A DNA stretch of 64,000 nucleotides from Chloracidobacterium validum (lineage in GTDB: Bacteria > Acidobacteriota > Blastocatellia > Chloracidobacteriales > Chloracidobacteriaceae): positions 603,501 to 667,500 of the forward strand of contig NZ_CP072648.1 of assembly GCF_018304825.1 (NCBI RefSeq), given 5' to 3'. Position 1 is the first letter of the stretch, and every line of letters starts with the position of its first letter. Of this stretch, positions 17,592 through 26,021 are shown in pieces. The position numbers were made by a program, and so were the translations under genes. The notes under the pieces were generated by a model. The model searched no databases. It was not told the origin of the DNA and saw only the letters and a program-made list of their open reading frames with translations.

Positions 17592-19137
17592 AGCAAAACA
17601 GAAGTGGATTGTCGTCCTAGGCCTATCGTTGCTCTGCGGGGCTGGAAGCCGTGATGAGGTGTTACTGGCGCAATCGGTGCCGCTTGGCATTGTTCAGACA
17701 CCGACTGATGATGAGCGGCGATTGGCGTCCGCGGTCGCTCACGCCGCTGGCAGTCCACAGTCGGGCCGGCGGCCCGGGTTACCGCCGCCGGGGAATCCAA
17801 ACCCTCCGTTGCTGCTGGAGCGCGTTTTTCAAATCATTGATGACCAGCATCCCAAACTGCGTGGCTCGGTGATCGAGCGCCAAGTTGCGACGGCTAAACG
17901 GATTGAAAAGCAAGGCGCGTTTGACCCCATCCTCTCGGCCTCGACCGATTACCTGCGCTACAACAGCTCCTCCAAACGCGGCCAGGTATCGGAAGCTTTC
18001 GGCATCGGAACCGAAGTCAATTTTCTGACGCGCTCCGGGATCAAGTTTTTTGTTGCGTCCAATCTCAACTTGGGAGCCACGAAGTCCCCGCTTTCGGCGA
18101 CTGGTGACGCCGGTGAATACGTCTTCGGATTGAAAGTTCCGCTGTTCCGCGACTTCCGGGTGAATGAAAAGTCAATTGGCGAACGCCAGGCCCTGCTTGG
18201 CGAGTCACAAGCCGACATTGCCGTGACGCAGACGCGGCTAGAACTGTTTCGGAAGGCGGCCGACGATTATTGGGACTGGGTCGCGGCCAAGCGCCGCCTG
18301 GATGTGGCGCGCGACCTACTCAAGCTGGCTGAGATTCGGAATGACGCCATCCGCCAGCGAACTGTCGTCGGCGACTTGCCGCCGATTGATGCGGTCGAAG
18401 CCGAACAAGAAGTGCAGCGCCGGCAAGCTGGCGTGACCAAAGCCGAGCGGGATTTTCAAAAAGCTCAGTTCAAGCTGTCGTTGTCCCTATGGTTGGATGA
18501 TGTCACCGCCCAGCCGCCGCCCGACGAACGGGTGGTCCTGGATGTCAGCCTTCAGCTCGAACCAACTGAAGTGACGGATGCCGAAATCGCTGATGCCATC
18601 AATTTGGCTATTCAGCGCCGTCCAGAGCTACAGGCGATTGCCATTTTGAAGGACACCACCCGCCTTGACCTCGATTTGGCGCGCAACCAGCGGCGTCCAG
18701 TGCTGGATTTTGCCCTCGTGCCAGGGCGCGACATTGGTCCGGGGGGTATTGGAACGACCCTCAAGGCCGGCGTCCTCTTTGAGCTTCCGCTTCGGCAACG
18801 CACGGCGGATGGACGCATTGCCCAGGCGCAGTTGAAGCTCCAGAAGCTGGATTTGGAAGAGCGGACGCTTCGGCAACAAATCACGACCGAAATTTACGAT
18901 ACGGCCTCGGCCATCAATACCGCCTGGCAGCGCTATCTGGCGACGAAACGCGAATTGGAAGCTGCCATCGTGCTCGAACGCGGTGAAAATCAACGCTTCC
19001 TACTGGGCGACAGCTCACTGTTTCTGGTCAACCAGCGTGAGCGAGCGACCGCCGAAGCGCGCAACAAGCTCATTGATGTGCAGGCTGAGTATGAACAGGC
19101 CCGCGCCGCGCTGCGTCTGGCGACAATGCAGTTCTGA
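17569..19137 (+). CDS. TolC-family outer-membrane channel protein
   Basis: Outer-membrane exit duct of the type I system, 522 aa. A signal peptide (residues ~13-35) precedes a proline-rich spacer and two OEP repeats, with long alpha-helical stretches such as 'VEAEQEVQRRQAGVTKAERDF' ending in 'EYEQARAALRLATMQF'. The start is the ATG at 17569, with AAGGAAG just upstream inside the hlyD end; the ATG at 17581 is an alternative. The overlap with the adaptor gene supports translational coupling. A strong hairpin follows the stop. Confidence 0.9.
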   Translation: MATKMTSKAKQKWIVVLGLSLLCGAGSRDEVLLAQSVPLGIVQTPTDDERRLASAVAHAAGSPQSGRRPGLPPPGNPNPPLLLERVFQIIDDQHPKLRGSVIERQVATAKRIEKQGAFDPILSASTDYLRYNSSSKRGQVSEAFGIGTEVNFLTRSGIKFFVASNLNLGATKSPLSATGDAGEYVFGLKVPLFRDFRVNEKSIGERQALLGESQADIAVTQTRLELFRKAADDYWDWVAAKRRLDVARDLLKLAEIRNDAIRQRTVVGDLPPIDAVEAEQEVQRRQAGVTKAERDFQKAQFKLSLSLWLDDVTAQPPPDERVVLDVSLQLEPTEVTDAEIADAINLAIQRRPELQAIAILKDTTRLDLDLARNQRRPVLDFALVPGRDIGPGGIGTTLKAGVLFELPLRQRTADGRIAQAQLKLQKLDLEERTLRQQITTEIYDTASAINTAWQRYLATKRELEAAIVLERGENQRFLLGDSSLFLVNQRERATAEARNKLIDVQAEYEQARAALRLATMQF

Positions 19138-19143
19138 CACCGG

Positions 19144-19179
19144 CTGAAACCGGCTTCCCGGTGCGGGAGCCGGCTTCAG
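19144..19179. terminator. Hairpin between TolC gene and DUF1501 gene
   Basis: CTGAAACCGGCTTCCCG and CGGGAGCCGGCTTCAG pair over 15-16 positions with one bulge around a 2-4 nt loop. It sits between convergent genes and can serve both. Confidence 0.65.
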
Positions 19180-19194
19180 TGTTGTGGACGCTCA

Positions 19195-20481
19195 TCAGGT
19201 GGTGGGGAGGTCGCTCCCCTGAACGATGCCCAGCGGATGATACGCGCCCAGCCCTGGAAATACCGTGCTGATTTGCGGGTTTTGTAACCGTCTGACAACC
19301 AGCTCGGCCAGCACTTGCCGATAATCGGTCGTCACCGCTAGGTCGCCGCCATCCAGCGCCGGATTTGAGAGTCCCGGCCACTGGCCGTACATACGCCCGC
19401 CGTTCACGCTGCCGCCCAGGACCAGCATGATCGAGGCTCGTCCGTGGTCGGTGCCGCCGCTTTGGTTTTCGCGCAGCGTTCGTCCGAACTCACTCATCGC
19501 CACGAGCGTGACGCGCTGGCGGTAGCGCACCATGTCGTTGTAGAAGGCGAGCAAGTTACGGGCCAGGGAGTCCACATTGGTGGCATAAGTTCCGGTCGTC
19601 AACCCTTGGTTGTTATGGGTATCCCAGCCGCCGACATCGAGGGTTGCGATCCGCAGACCAATGTCGAGCTTGATGAGCCGGGCAATGGTCATCAGCGCCG
19701 CACCCAGCGAGCCACTCTGGGTTTCCGGCTGGGCGTACACCGCGCCGTTTTCCGGTGTGTAAGCCGGAATCGCGCCACCCGTCGGTGGCCGTCCGATGGC
19801 GCTGTTGACATTCTGGATGGCCTGAATGGCATTGAACCCAGCCATGTGCAAGGCCGTTGTGCCGTTGTACATGCGGGTCATCGCCGGGAAAATGGTCGGG
19901 TCGCCGGGGAGCGCGAAATTATTGAGGTTGGGCATGGCAACGGCACTGCTGCCTTGAAGCGCGCCGGGCAGGCTGTTGGACGCCGCTACCGTCGGCAAGG
20001 GGCCGCCTTGTCCACCCGAGGTCGTGATGTGGCGTGTCAGCCAGCCGGTTTGCTGGCGTGCCGTTGGAACCCCACCTTCCATCAAGCTCTGGGCGTCAAA
20101 GTGGCTCCGGTTGGCGACGGTCAGTCCAACCGCTTGGACAATGGCCAACGCGCCGGCCTGATAGACATCCAGCAGCGGTTGGGCGCTTGGGTGCAGGCGA
20201 AAATCAATCCCGTTGCCAATGGGATTGGCCAGAGGCAGACCGGCGTTTTGCCCACTGTCGCGCAGCCGCAAGTTTGAGCGCAGCGCCACATAGTTTGGTT
20301 CATTGACCGGCGCGGCAAAGTTGAGACCGTCAATGCCGCCGCGTAAGTAAAGGACGACGAGAATTTCGTTTGTCCCGGCCGTTTGCCCGTAAACCAGTCC
20401 CCCGATGCGGGCCATGCCGCTGGCGGCATAGGCGGCCGTCAAGCTCGAACCGACAACAAATTGGCGTCTTGTCAATGGCAT
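19195..20481 (-). CDS. DUF1501 family secreted protein
   Basis: A 428-aa exported protein of the DUF1501 group, with an alkaline-phosphatase-like fold by family knowledge. The N-terminus 'TRRQFVVGSSLTAAYAASG' is a twin-arginine signal. 'VLYLRGGIDGLN', 'FDAQSLMEGG', 'GWDTHNNQ' and 'SEFGRTLREN' are the expected family segments, including potential metal-binding His/Asp residues. The start is the ATG after GGAGGAA; the longer frame upstream would overlap the DUF1800 gene. It pairs with the DUF1800 gene 17 bases upstream, as in many acidobacteria and planctomycetes. The biological role is unknown. Confidence 0.9.
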   Translation of the reverse strand: MPLTRRQFVVGSSLTAAYAASGMARIGGLVYGQTAGTNEILVVLYLRGGIDGLNFAAPVNEPNYVALRSNLRLRDSGQNAGLPLANPIGNGIDFRLHPSAQPLLDVYQAGALAIVQAVGLTVANRSHFDAQSLMEGGVPTARQQTGWLTRHITTSGGQGGPLPTVAASNSLPGALQGSSAVAMPNLNNFALPGDPTIFPAMTRMYNGTTALHMAGFNAIQAIQNVNSAIGRPPTGGAIPAYTPENGAVYAQPETQSGSLGAALMTIARLIKLDIGLRIATLDVGGWDTHNNQGLTTGTYATNVDSLARNLLAFYNDMVRYRQRVTLVAMSEFGRTLRENQSGGTDHGRASIMLVLGGSVNGGRMYGQWPGLSNPALDGGDLAVTTDYRQVLAELVVRRLQNPQISTVFPGLGAYHPLGIVQGSDLPTT

Positions 20482-20498
20482 ACGTTGGCTTCCTCCAC

Positions 20499-22208
20499 TT
20501 ATCGCCACCAGAAATCCGGCGACACGCACAGCCGTGCCGCCGTCAGGTTGATGCGGTTCGTAACTTCAGTTGTCGTTCCAGATGGCGGCGCATCGGCTGA
20601 AGCCGTTCCACGCAGGTATTCGATGAGTTCCTGATACACCTCCGGCCGAGCCGGTCGTCCCAGGATGCGGGCGACAAGGTAATCCACGATCTGGCGGGTG
20701 GTCGTGACGCCAGATGGGAAACTGGCGCGCAGGTTGTGTTGGAGCGCTGTGTAGCCGTTGGTGAGGGTGACGATGACGTTGCGCCAACTGGCGCGGAAGG
20801 TATTGGTGTTGAGCCAGTACCCGCTGACATCTGGAAACCCATTGGGCGGCGCCCAGGCAAAGAGCTGGTGGCCGGCTTCACTCGCCAATGTATAGGGTTG
20901 GTAGCTGCCGCCATTGTCGGCGAGATTGGCGTCAATGGCGCGCAGAAATGACATCAGGTAGTCGAATGGCCGTTTGGTTTTTTGGCCCCACGTCTCGGCA
21001 AATTCCGGCGATAACAGGATGGCCCGAACAACCCGCGCGATTTGGTCAGGCGCGTTCACGTGCTCGCGCCAGGCGACGATGGCCCGCTTGATCACGCTGG
21101 GCGGTGGGGTATCGGCGACGAGCCGGCGGCAGAGCTTCGTGCAGACAAACCGGGCCGTGCTGGGATTGGCAGCCAGGAGGTCGAGGATGCGCTGTCCTTG
21201 TATCATCGGGTTGGCCGAGGTTGCCGCGGGAAGGGGAACGTTGAGAACCGTCCGGGCCGCTGGGTCGTTCCACTGCGGGACGAAAATAAACTGCCCGGTG
21301 TTGGGCAGATTCGTCGTGCCAATGCGCTGTCCGGCCGCAATGGTCCAACCGGTCAACGCGGCTGCCACCTGCGTGACATCGTTTTCTGTGTAGCCGGTGG
21401 ACATCTGTCCGCTTGGAAAGACCGGCGCATCGGCCGCATTGGGGAAATAGTTGGTGGCGCCAAGCGTATGCAGCTCAAGCAGCTCGCGGGCGAAATTCTT
21501 GTTGGGGGCCGTATTCCGGCTGCTAACCAAGTTGAGGTAATACATCATGGCAATGCTCTTGGTAACTTCCTCGAGCATGACGCGGAAGTTGCCTAGGGCA
21601 TGCTGCCGGAATAACCGGTTGTACAGCGGCCAGGTGGCATAGATGCGGCCATTGCTGCGAGCGTCCACGTTGAAGTGGTCCTGCCAGAAGTCCACCAGCA
21701 CTTCTCGGAGTTGCCACTTGCTATACACTGCCCGCAGCACCGTTTCGGCGCGCACTTCTTCCAGCGGACGGAAGCGTTCCGCTCCGGCCATCGGAATGTT
21801 GAAGTCACCGAGTGGCCAGAGTTCACTGAGCGGCTTGTTGAGTGCCGTGAGCGGACGCAACTCATCCAATGCGGGGTAGCCATCTCCGGCGCTGTAAGCA
21901 ATGCGCAGGCGCGCGCTCTGGCGTTTGCTCAGAAATGCTGCATCATCGGCGTCGTTGGGGCGAATCTGTTCTTCGACGTAAGCGGTAAAGCCAATGGCGC
22001 GAATGCGGTCGAGGTCGCCTGGACGGGGTCCAAATCCCATGCGATTGGCCGCGATGACTTCCAGCGGCGGCAAGTTGGGAACGCCCGCTGCCTGGGACGT
22101 GTCGCGGTAAAGAGGAGCATTGTCATCCGTAGCTGGGTCGCCAGAGGCAAATAGGTCCCCAACCCAACCACGGCGCGAGAGCGCGGATGAAGATGTAGCC
22201 AAGGTCAT
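20499..22208 (-). CDS. DUF1800 family protein
   Basis: A 569-aa protein with the DUF1800 features 'NRMGFGPRPGDLDRI' near residue 55, 'LREVLVDFWQDHFNVD', 'NKNFARELLELHTLG', 'YTENDVTQVAAALTGW' and 'PNGFPDVSGYW' in order. DUF1800 and DUF1501 genes nearly always occur together; the pair is thought to act at the cell surface, but no reaction is known. No classical signal peptide is visible; it may travel with the Tat-exported partner. The ATG at 22208 has GGAGA upstream. Confidence 0.9.
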   Translation of the reverse strand: MTLATSSSALSRRGWVGDLFASGDPATDDNAPLYRDTSQAAGVPNLPPLEVIAANRMGFGPRPGDLDRIRAIGFTAYVEEQIRPNDADDAAFLSKRQSARLRIAYSAGDGYPALDELRPLTALNKPLSELWPLGDFNIPMAGAERFRPLEEVRAETVLRAVYSKWQLREVLVDFWQDHFNVDARSNGRIYATWPLYNRLFRQHALGNFRVMLEEVTKSIAMMYYLNLVSSRNTAPNKNFARELLELHTLGATNYFPNAADAPVFPSGQMSTGYTENDVTQVAAALTGWTIAAGQRIGTTNLPNTGQFIFVPQWNDPAARTVLNVPLPAATSANPMIQGQRILDLLAANPSTARFVCTKLCRRLVADTPPPSVIKRAIVAWREHVNAPDQIARVVRAILLSPEFAETWGQKTKRPFDYLMSFLRAIDANLADNGGSYQPYTLASEAGHQLFAWAPPNGFPDVSGYWLNTNTFRASWRNVIVTLTNGYTALQHNLRASFPSGVTTTRQIVDYLVARILGRPARPEVYQELIEYLRGTASADAPPSGTTTEVTNRINLTAARLCVSPDFWWR

Positions 22209-22554
22209 ACCTAGTCTCCGTAATAGATTCCCTTTTGCCTGGTTTGCGCCGTGTCAGGATGGGCGTTCAAGCCAGCGGTCAAGCTAGGGTGGCGGATTTG
22301 TCGAGAGAAAGAGTCATCGAAAGGTAAAAAAGTTTGAAATATTTTCAGCCGCACTGGCGACACGTCGCCACGCGCCAGACGATAGTCGTTCGTGACGGTA
22401 ACGAGTCGTCCGGTAACGCTTGCGCGCGTTTCCAAAAAACGATGACGCAAGTTTTGTAGCCACAGTGTAGCGTGGAAGTAAGCGCGCTGTCGTCCCTCAC
22501 TCTGCCAACCGGCTTACAAAGTAGAGATTTTCCCGCAGAAAGTTGGGTTTTTCT
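22209..22554. other. Divergent promoter region with a palindrome
   Basis: About 345 bases between divergent genes. It contains an AT-rich block (22325-22347), an imperfect TGAAA/TTTCA dyad there and a perfect palindrome at 22355-22370. Open frames here look random. It probably holds promoters for both directions. Confidence 0.5.
22355..22370. promoter_or_regulatory. Operator-like palindrome
   Basis: TGGCGAC, AC, GTCGCCA: a 16-bp perfect inverted repeat with a 2-bp centre, next to the AT-rich block, 147 bases before the DUF1800 start. The shape suits a dimeric repressor site, but no regulator is adjacent. Confidence 0.35.
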
Positions 22555-23184
22555 ATGTCATCTGGAATGGTGTCAAGTGCCACGCTGGCTCGCCCACGTC
22601 GAAGTCTCCTGCCCTATCGCTTGGCGACGCAAATGGTGTTTGTGATCATCCATGTCCTTCTCATTCGGGCCGCGATCCCAAATCTCGCCTGGGCGATATA
22701 TGGCATCATCTTCTGGGCGGTGCTGGTCTATCTGACCATGCGGACAGGCCGGTGGGTCTGTGCCTGGATTTGCTGGCTTGGTGGGGCGCAAGACCTCGTC
22801 GCGCGTTTTGCCAAGGCGCGGGTGACGTTCAATCCGCGTATTACGCAAGTTGGTGTCTTGGTGATTGCTGCGCTGTGGGTTCCGCTAGCTTGGTTATTTT
22901 GGCGCGATGCCATGACGGCACACACCAGTTCGGTGGGTTTTGACGCGCAAAACCTATGGTCACATGCGCTGCACCTGGGGTTGCTAGCGTTTGTGGTGGG
23001 TAGTGTTTTCGTTTTTGGAAAGCGTGGAGCTTGCCGGTATTTCTGTCCGTTTGGCATGGTGGTGGACGGATGCCGTAAGATACACCAGTCACCAACGCAG
23101 CCGGGGTTTGTTCAGCTTGGGCGGCGACGCGCAACGACAGTTTCAACGGCTGCCGAGAGCAAAGCCAATCCAGGAGAAACTTGA
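22555..23184 (+). CDS. Membrane protein with 4Fe-4S-type cysteine motifs (NapH/polyferredoxin-like)
   Basis: A 209-aa integral membrane protein with about four hydrophobic spans. Two cytoplasmic-face motifs, 'CAWICWLGG' and 'CRYFCPFG', match the CxxxCP membrane motifs of NapH/NosR/RdxA-type polyferredoxins, but the ferredoxin domains normally found after them are missing. It may pass electrons across the membrane or help mature a redox partner. Its TGA overlaps the ATG of the next gene (ATGA), so the two products are probably made together. The start is ambiguous between 22555 and 22567. Confidence 0.7.
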   Translation: MSSGMVSSATLARPRRSLLPYRLATQMVFVIIHVLLIRAAIPNLAWAIYGIIFWAVLVYLTMRTGRWVCAWICWLGGAQDLVARFAKARVTFNPRITQVGVLVIAALWVPLAWLFWRDAMTAHTSSVGFDAQNLWSHALHLGLLAFVVGSVFVFGKRGACRYFCPFGMVVDGCRKIHQSPTQPGFVQLGRRRATTVSTAAESKANPGET

Positions 23185-23483
23185 TGATTTGTCAGGCCTG
23201 TGGGCGAGAGGTTCGCCTTTTAGGACGAGTTGGGCGGCTCGACCGCTGTAACGAGTGCGGTGCTGATTTACACTGCTGTCGTAATTGCCGATTTTTCGAT
23301 GCCGGAGCGCGGTTTGAGTGCCGGGAGCCGATTGCCGAACCAGTCCGGGACAAGGCGGCGGCCAATCACTGTGAGCATTTCGCCCCAAACACGAAGATTC
23401 CACTGACCAGTGCCTCACGCACCCGAACGACTTCCGACGACGCCCGCAAAGCTTTTGAACAGCTTTTCAAAAAGAAAAACTAA
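23184..23483 (+). CDS. Small zinc-ribbon-like protein
   Basis: A 99-aa cytoplasmic protein with Cys pairs 'CQAC', 'CNEC' and 'CCRNC', then later Cys/His residues ('ECREP', 'HCEHF'). It looks like a zinc- or iron-binding ribbon; no named family is recognised. AGGAGA lies 7 nt before the ATG. The 4-base stop/start overlap with the membrane Fe-S-type gene ties the two functionally. The C-terminus is a charged helix ending in lysines. Confidence 0.7.
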   Translation: MICQACGREVRLLGRVGRLDRCNECGADLHCCRNCRFFDAGARFECREPIAEPVRDKAAANHCEHFAPNTKIPLTSASRTRTTSDDARKAFEQLFKKKN

Positions 23484-23534
23484 AAACTCATTCCCGCGCC
23501 GGGTATGTAACTGCTGAGTTCTGGAGCCGTAGGC

Positions 23535-23909
23535 ATGCGAGCCAAAGACCTGATGACAAGTGACTTTGACTTCATCTCTGGTGAAGCGACCGTGCGCGAA
23601 GCCCTAGAGTTGATGAACCAGACCCGTGTCCACTGCCTGATTGTCCAGCCCCGCGACGAGTACGATGGACATGGCATCATCACTGACCGCGATATTGTTT
23701 ACAAGGTTATTGCGACCGGCGGGAGTCTCGACAAGGCCCATGTTCATCAAGTGATGACCAAGCCGATGTTTTTCGTTGAGCCGCTGCATGACATTCGCGC
23801 CGTTGCGCGGCTTCTTCGCGCGCACAAACTCACCCGCGCGCCGGTGGTTGAAGTCGGTAAAATCATTGGGATTGTCTCGATTACCGATATTGTCCGACAC
23901 ATCCAGTAG
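23535..23909 (+). CDS. CBS-domain protein
   Basis: A 124-aa protein made of two CBS domains and nothing else. 'AKDLMTSDFDFIS...' starts the first and 'HVHQVMTKPMFFVEP' the second; both end in the usual '(G)ITDRDI' or 'VSITDIV' segments. Such proteins bind adenine nucleotides and act as energy sensors or regulators of other proteins. The target is unknown. It is the third gene of a plus-strand run and is followed by a weak hairpin. Confidence 0.9.
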   Translation: MRAKDLMTSDFDFISGEATVREALELMNQTRVHCLIVQPRDEYDGHGIITDRDIVYKVIATGGSLDKAHVHQVMTKPMFFVEPLHDIRAVARLLRAHKLTRAPVVEVGKIIGIVSITDIVRHIQ

Positions 23910-23912
23910 CCC

Positions 23913-23926
23913 ACGGTAGGGACCGT
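23913..23926 (+). terminator. Weak hairpin after CBS gene
   Basis: ACGGT, loop AGGG, ACCGT, then CTTCTTC. It is short, with a pyrimidine tail and only scattered T residues, so termination is uncertain. Confidence 0.3.
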
Positions 23927-24087
23927 CTTCTTCAAAGCTGCGTCTGAAGATGTGGCTCGCCGTTGATAACGGTGCGACAGGACACATATTGCCATTCAGC
24001 AGAAAATCCCCAACTTTCCTCTTCCGTGCAACGTCCAAGGGATATTCGCGGGAAACCGCCAGCGTTCTCTGCAGGAGGAAACCCCCA

Positions 24088-25482
24088 GTGAAGACAAGCT
24101 GTATGGTGGTCTGGTTGTTGCTTACCGCATGGCTGACGAGCACCCCAACGTCGGCTCAAGGCACACCCGCGGACCAGGACTGGCGTCCCAGAGTCCGTCC
24201 AATAGGAGATCCAAAAATCAATTACCTCAACGTGGAATTTACGGTGGACGGAAGCTACATGGTCTGGTTTGAGGGGACGGATACGAGCGGGGGGAGCGGG
24301 ATTGTCTGGCACTGCGGCGTGAACCCAAAGACCGGAGACCTGATACCACCTGATGGACGTGGTTTCCGAGCTTTTGAATCCACTTCTTGGGGGCGTGCTA
24401 ATCCGGGCTATGACCGGCTGGGGCCCTACTACGTTGGGGCTGATCAAGAAGGGAAGTTGCGGTTGGTGCGGCCGGAAAGCCCAACCAAGGGGCAGGTGGT
24501 AACACTGGCAACGCCACCTGATCCACGACGACGGGCAATTTATCCAACCAGCCTGCCGGAGCGAGACGGTGGCTTTGTCTTCTTTATTCAAAATGAGAAA
24601 ACACCTGGTGCCGGCATGCGTGCCAACGAGAACACGTGGGTGGAGTTACAGTACATCAGCTTGTCTGAGCCAACCAAAGTCCGTCCCATTGAGCGGCAGG
24701 AAACGCCGCGATTTGGCTTTGCGCCCATGGACACCGGGTTTGCCCGCTGGATGCGCAGGCGTCCACTGCTGACGTTTGGTGCGCTTTCCAAGACAACTGG
24801 CAAGGTAGAGGTGCGGGTTTTCGACGCCGATGCGCCAGGGCGTGGAGCCGTGGATGTCATCATGGATGGTTACACCAAGATTGATCCTTACCCAGCGGCG
24901 CTTGGTGATTTTGAGTATGTCTTTGCCGGCATTGACGCAACGGCGACCAGTCATATTTATCGGCGGCCGGCTGGTCAGGCTGCGGATGCACCGTTTGCGT
25001 TGTTGGGGAAGCTTTCCCCATCTGGCACCCGCCTAGCTGAGCCGAGCCTAGCGCAGTCGCATGAGCCATTTATGTACAATGGAGGGCTTTACACGGTGTA
25101 CCAGGTCAACAACCGGGGGCGTGGTTTTTTCGATACGACATTTCGCCAGCCAGGGGAACTGTGGTTGGCCGACCTCAGCCGTGAACCGATTCGGCAGTGG
25201 TTGATTGCACCAGATGAGGGTGGGATGGTCGCTGAACCGGAGCCGTTAGCGACAGCGCATGGCGTTTGGGTTTTCTACACCTGTCCAATCCTGGAGGAAG
25301 TGATGGGCGACCGGTCAGGTGGCACGCCACCGGCCGCTCCTAGCGGTCGTTGGCGCGAGCGTCTCAGGCAGCGGCGTGGCACGTTGCCCGGACGTCGCCA
25401 GCCGATGCCACGTTTCGCGCTTTTTCGGGCTGAACTTCCAATCCGTGCCACAACCAGCAGCACGGTTTCAGCTTGTTGGTAG
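24088..25482 (+). CDS. Secreted protein of unknown function
   Basis: A 464-aa exported protein. The start is GTG at 24088, 7 nt after AGGAGGAA, which gives the signal peptide 'TSCMVVWLLLTAWLTSTPTSA'; the longer frame from 23950 has no such support. The mature part is rich in Trp, Tyr, Gly and Asp with recurring segments ('YMVWFEG', 'GLYTVYQVNNRG', 'GVWVFYTCP') that suggest a beta-propeller-like fold. The last ~60 residues are Arg/Pro-rich. No named family is recognised and no catalytic motif is seen. It precedes a structured gene-free region. Confidence 0.7.
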   Translation: MKTSCMVVWLLLTAWLTSTPTSAQGTPADQDWRPRVRPIGDPKINYLNVEFTVDGSYMVWFEGTDTSGGSGIVWHCGVNPKTGDLIPPDGRGFRAFESTSWGRANPGYDRLGPYYVGADQEGKLRLVRPESPTKGQVVTLATPPDPRRRAIYPTSLPERDGGFVFFIQNEKTPGAGMRANENTWVELQYISLSEPTKVRPIERQETPRFGFAPMDTGFARWMRRRPLLTFGALSKTTGKVEVRVFDADAPGRGAVDVIMDGYTKIDPYPAALGDFEYVFAGIDATATSHIYRRPAGQAADAPFALLGKLSPSGTRLAEPSLAQSHEPFMYNGGLYTVYQVNNRGRGFFDTTFRQPGELWLADLSREPIRQWLIAPDEGGMVAEPEPLATAHGVWVFYTCPILEEVMGDRSGGTPPAAPSGRWRERLRQRRGTLPGRRQPMPRFALFRAELPIRATTSSTVSACW

Positions 25483-26021
25483 GCCTGGCATTGTATTCAC
25501 CTACCAAACTGACGCCTAAGGGTGTGCTGAAAACCCCTGGCTGACCGGTTTGTGGTGCGTTGAGGTCTGACATTTGGGTAAAACCCCATCAAGAGCTAGC
25601 CGCAACCCGCCTACCACGTGGGTTACCGGTCAAACCTACTCCCAAGTGCACCGGCTCCATGTGCGCCGGTTAAGCGTGAAGCACCGACACACTAATGGCT
25701 CGGGGCAACCCGATGGGGTTTCACACCGGCCCCGCGTGTGCCAGTGGTGTGGTGTCGCGGCTTCACGCCTTGGGGTGTTCAGTGGGCAAGGCAAGTCAAG
25801 GTGCGCAGTCTGGGGGGCATCTGCACTCTTTCTGCCCTGACGGGGGCAGCGATCCCCTCGACGGCGGGCACACCCTAGGCCGTCGAGCGGCAGCTGAGCT
25901 TGGCTTTCAGCACTAAAGGCTTGATTTTTGACCAAGAAAAGCATTCCAATCGGCGTGTATGAAAACTCACGGTGAGGTGGTGACGCAACGTCACCATCCC
26001 AACCACCGCAGCTAGGCGGTT
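25483..26021. other. Gene-free, highly structured region
   Basis: About 540 bases without a credible gene. It carries several strong hairpins: CTCGACGGC/GCCGTCGAG (25857-25887), CTGCCC/GGGCAG (25832-25849), GCGTGAAGC/GCTTCACGC (about 25674-25768) and GGTGACG/CGTCACC with a 3-nt loop (25979-25995). Most of it is proposed below as a non-coding RNA. The last ~90 bases must hold the nuoJ promoter or leader. Confidence 0.6.
25505..25915 (-). ncRNA. Possible HEARO/omega-type RNA (IscB-associated) without its nuclease
   Basis: The minus strand shows an ordered set of short segments: 'CCGGTAACC', then 'TTGATGG', a TGGG/CCCA hairpin, 'TGTCAGA' and 'GCCAGGGG'. As I remember it, the omega RNA of the OgeuIscB nuclease has a similar order (CCGGAAC, TTGATGG, ATCAGA, GCCAGGGG). 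The upstream part carries long hairpins, as expected for a large structured RNA. No HNH/IscB open frame follows in the expected direction; the minus strand beyond 25505 runs antisense into the secreted-protein gene. Such RNAs are known as standalone copies. The structured nature is seen; the family is inference, and the ends are approximate. Confidence 0.4.

Noticed and set aside
19444-20277. 277-codon plus-strand frame inside the DUF1501 gene
   Set aside because: Antisense shadow of a well-supported gene.
22211-22450. 79-codon minus-strand frame upstream of the DUF1800 gene
   Set aside because: No ribosome site, no hydrophobic or family pattern, and it covers the likely promoter and palindrome.
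25483-25925. tmRNA, RNase P RNA or SRP RNA in the structured gap
   Set aside because: Neither strand shows the tmRNA ends, the RNase P GAGGAAAGTCC core or the SRP GGAAGC tetraloop region.
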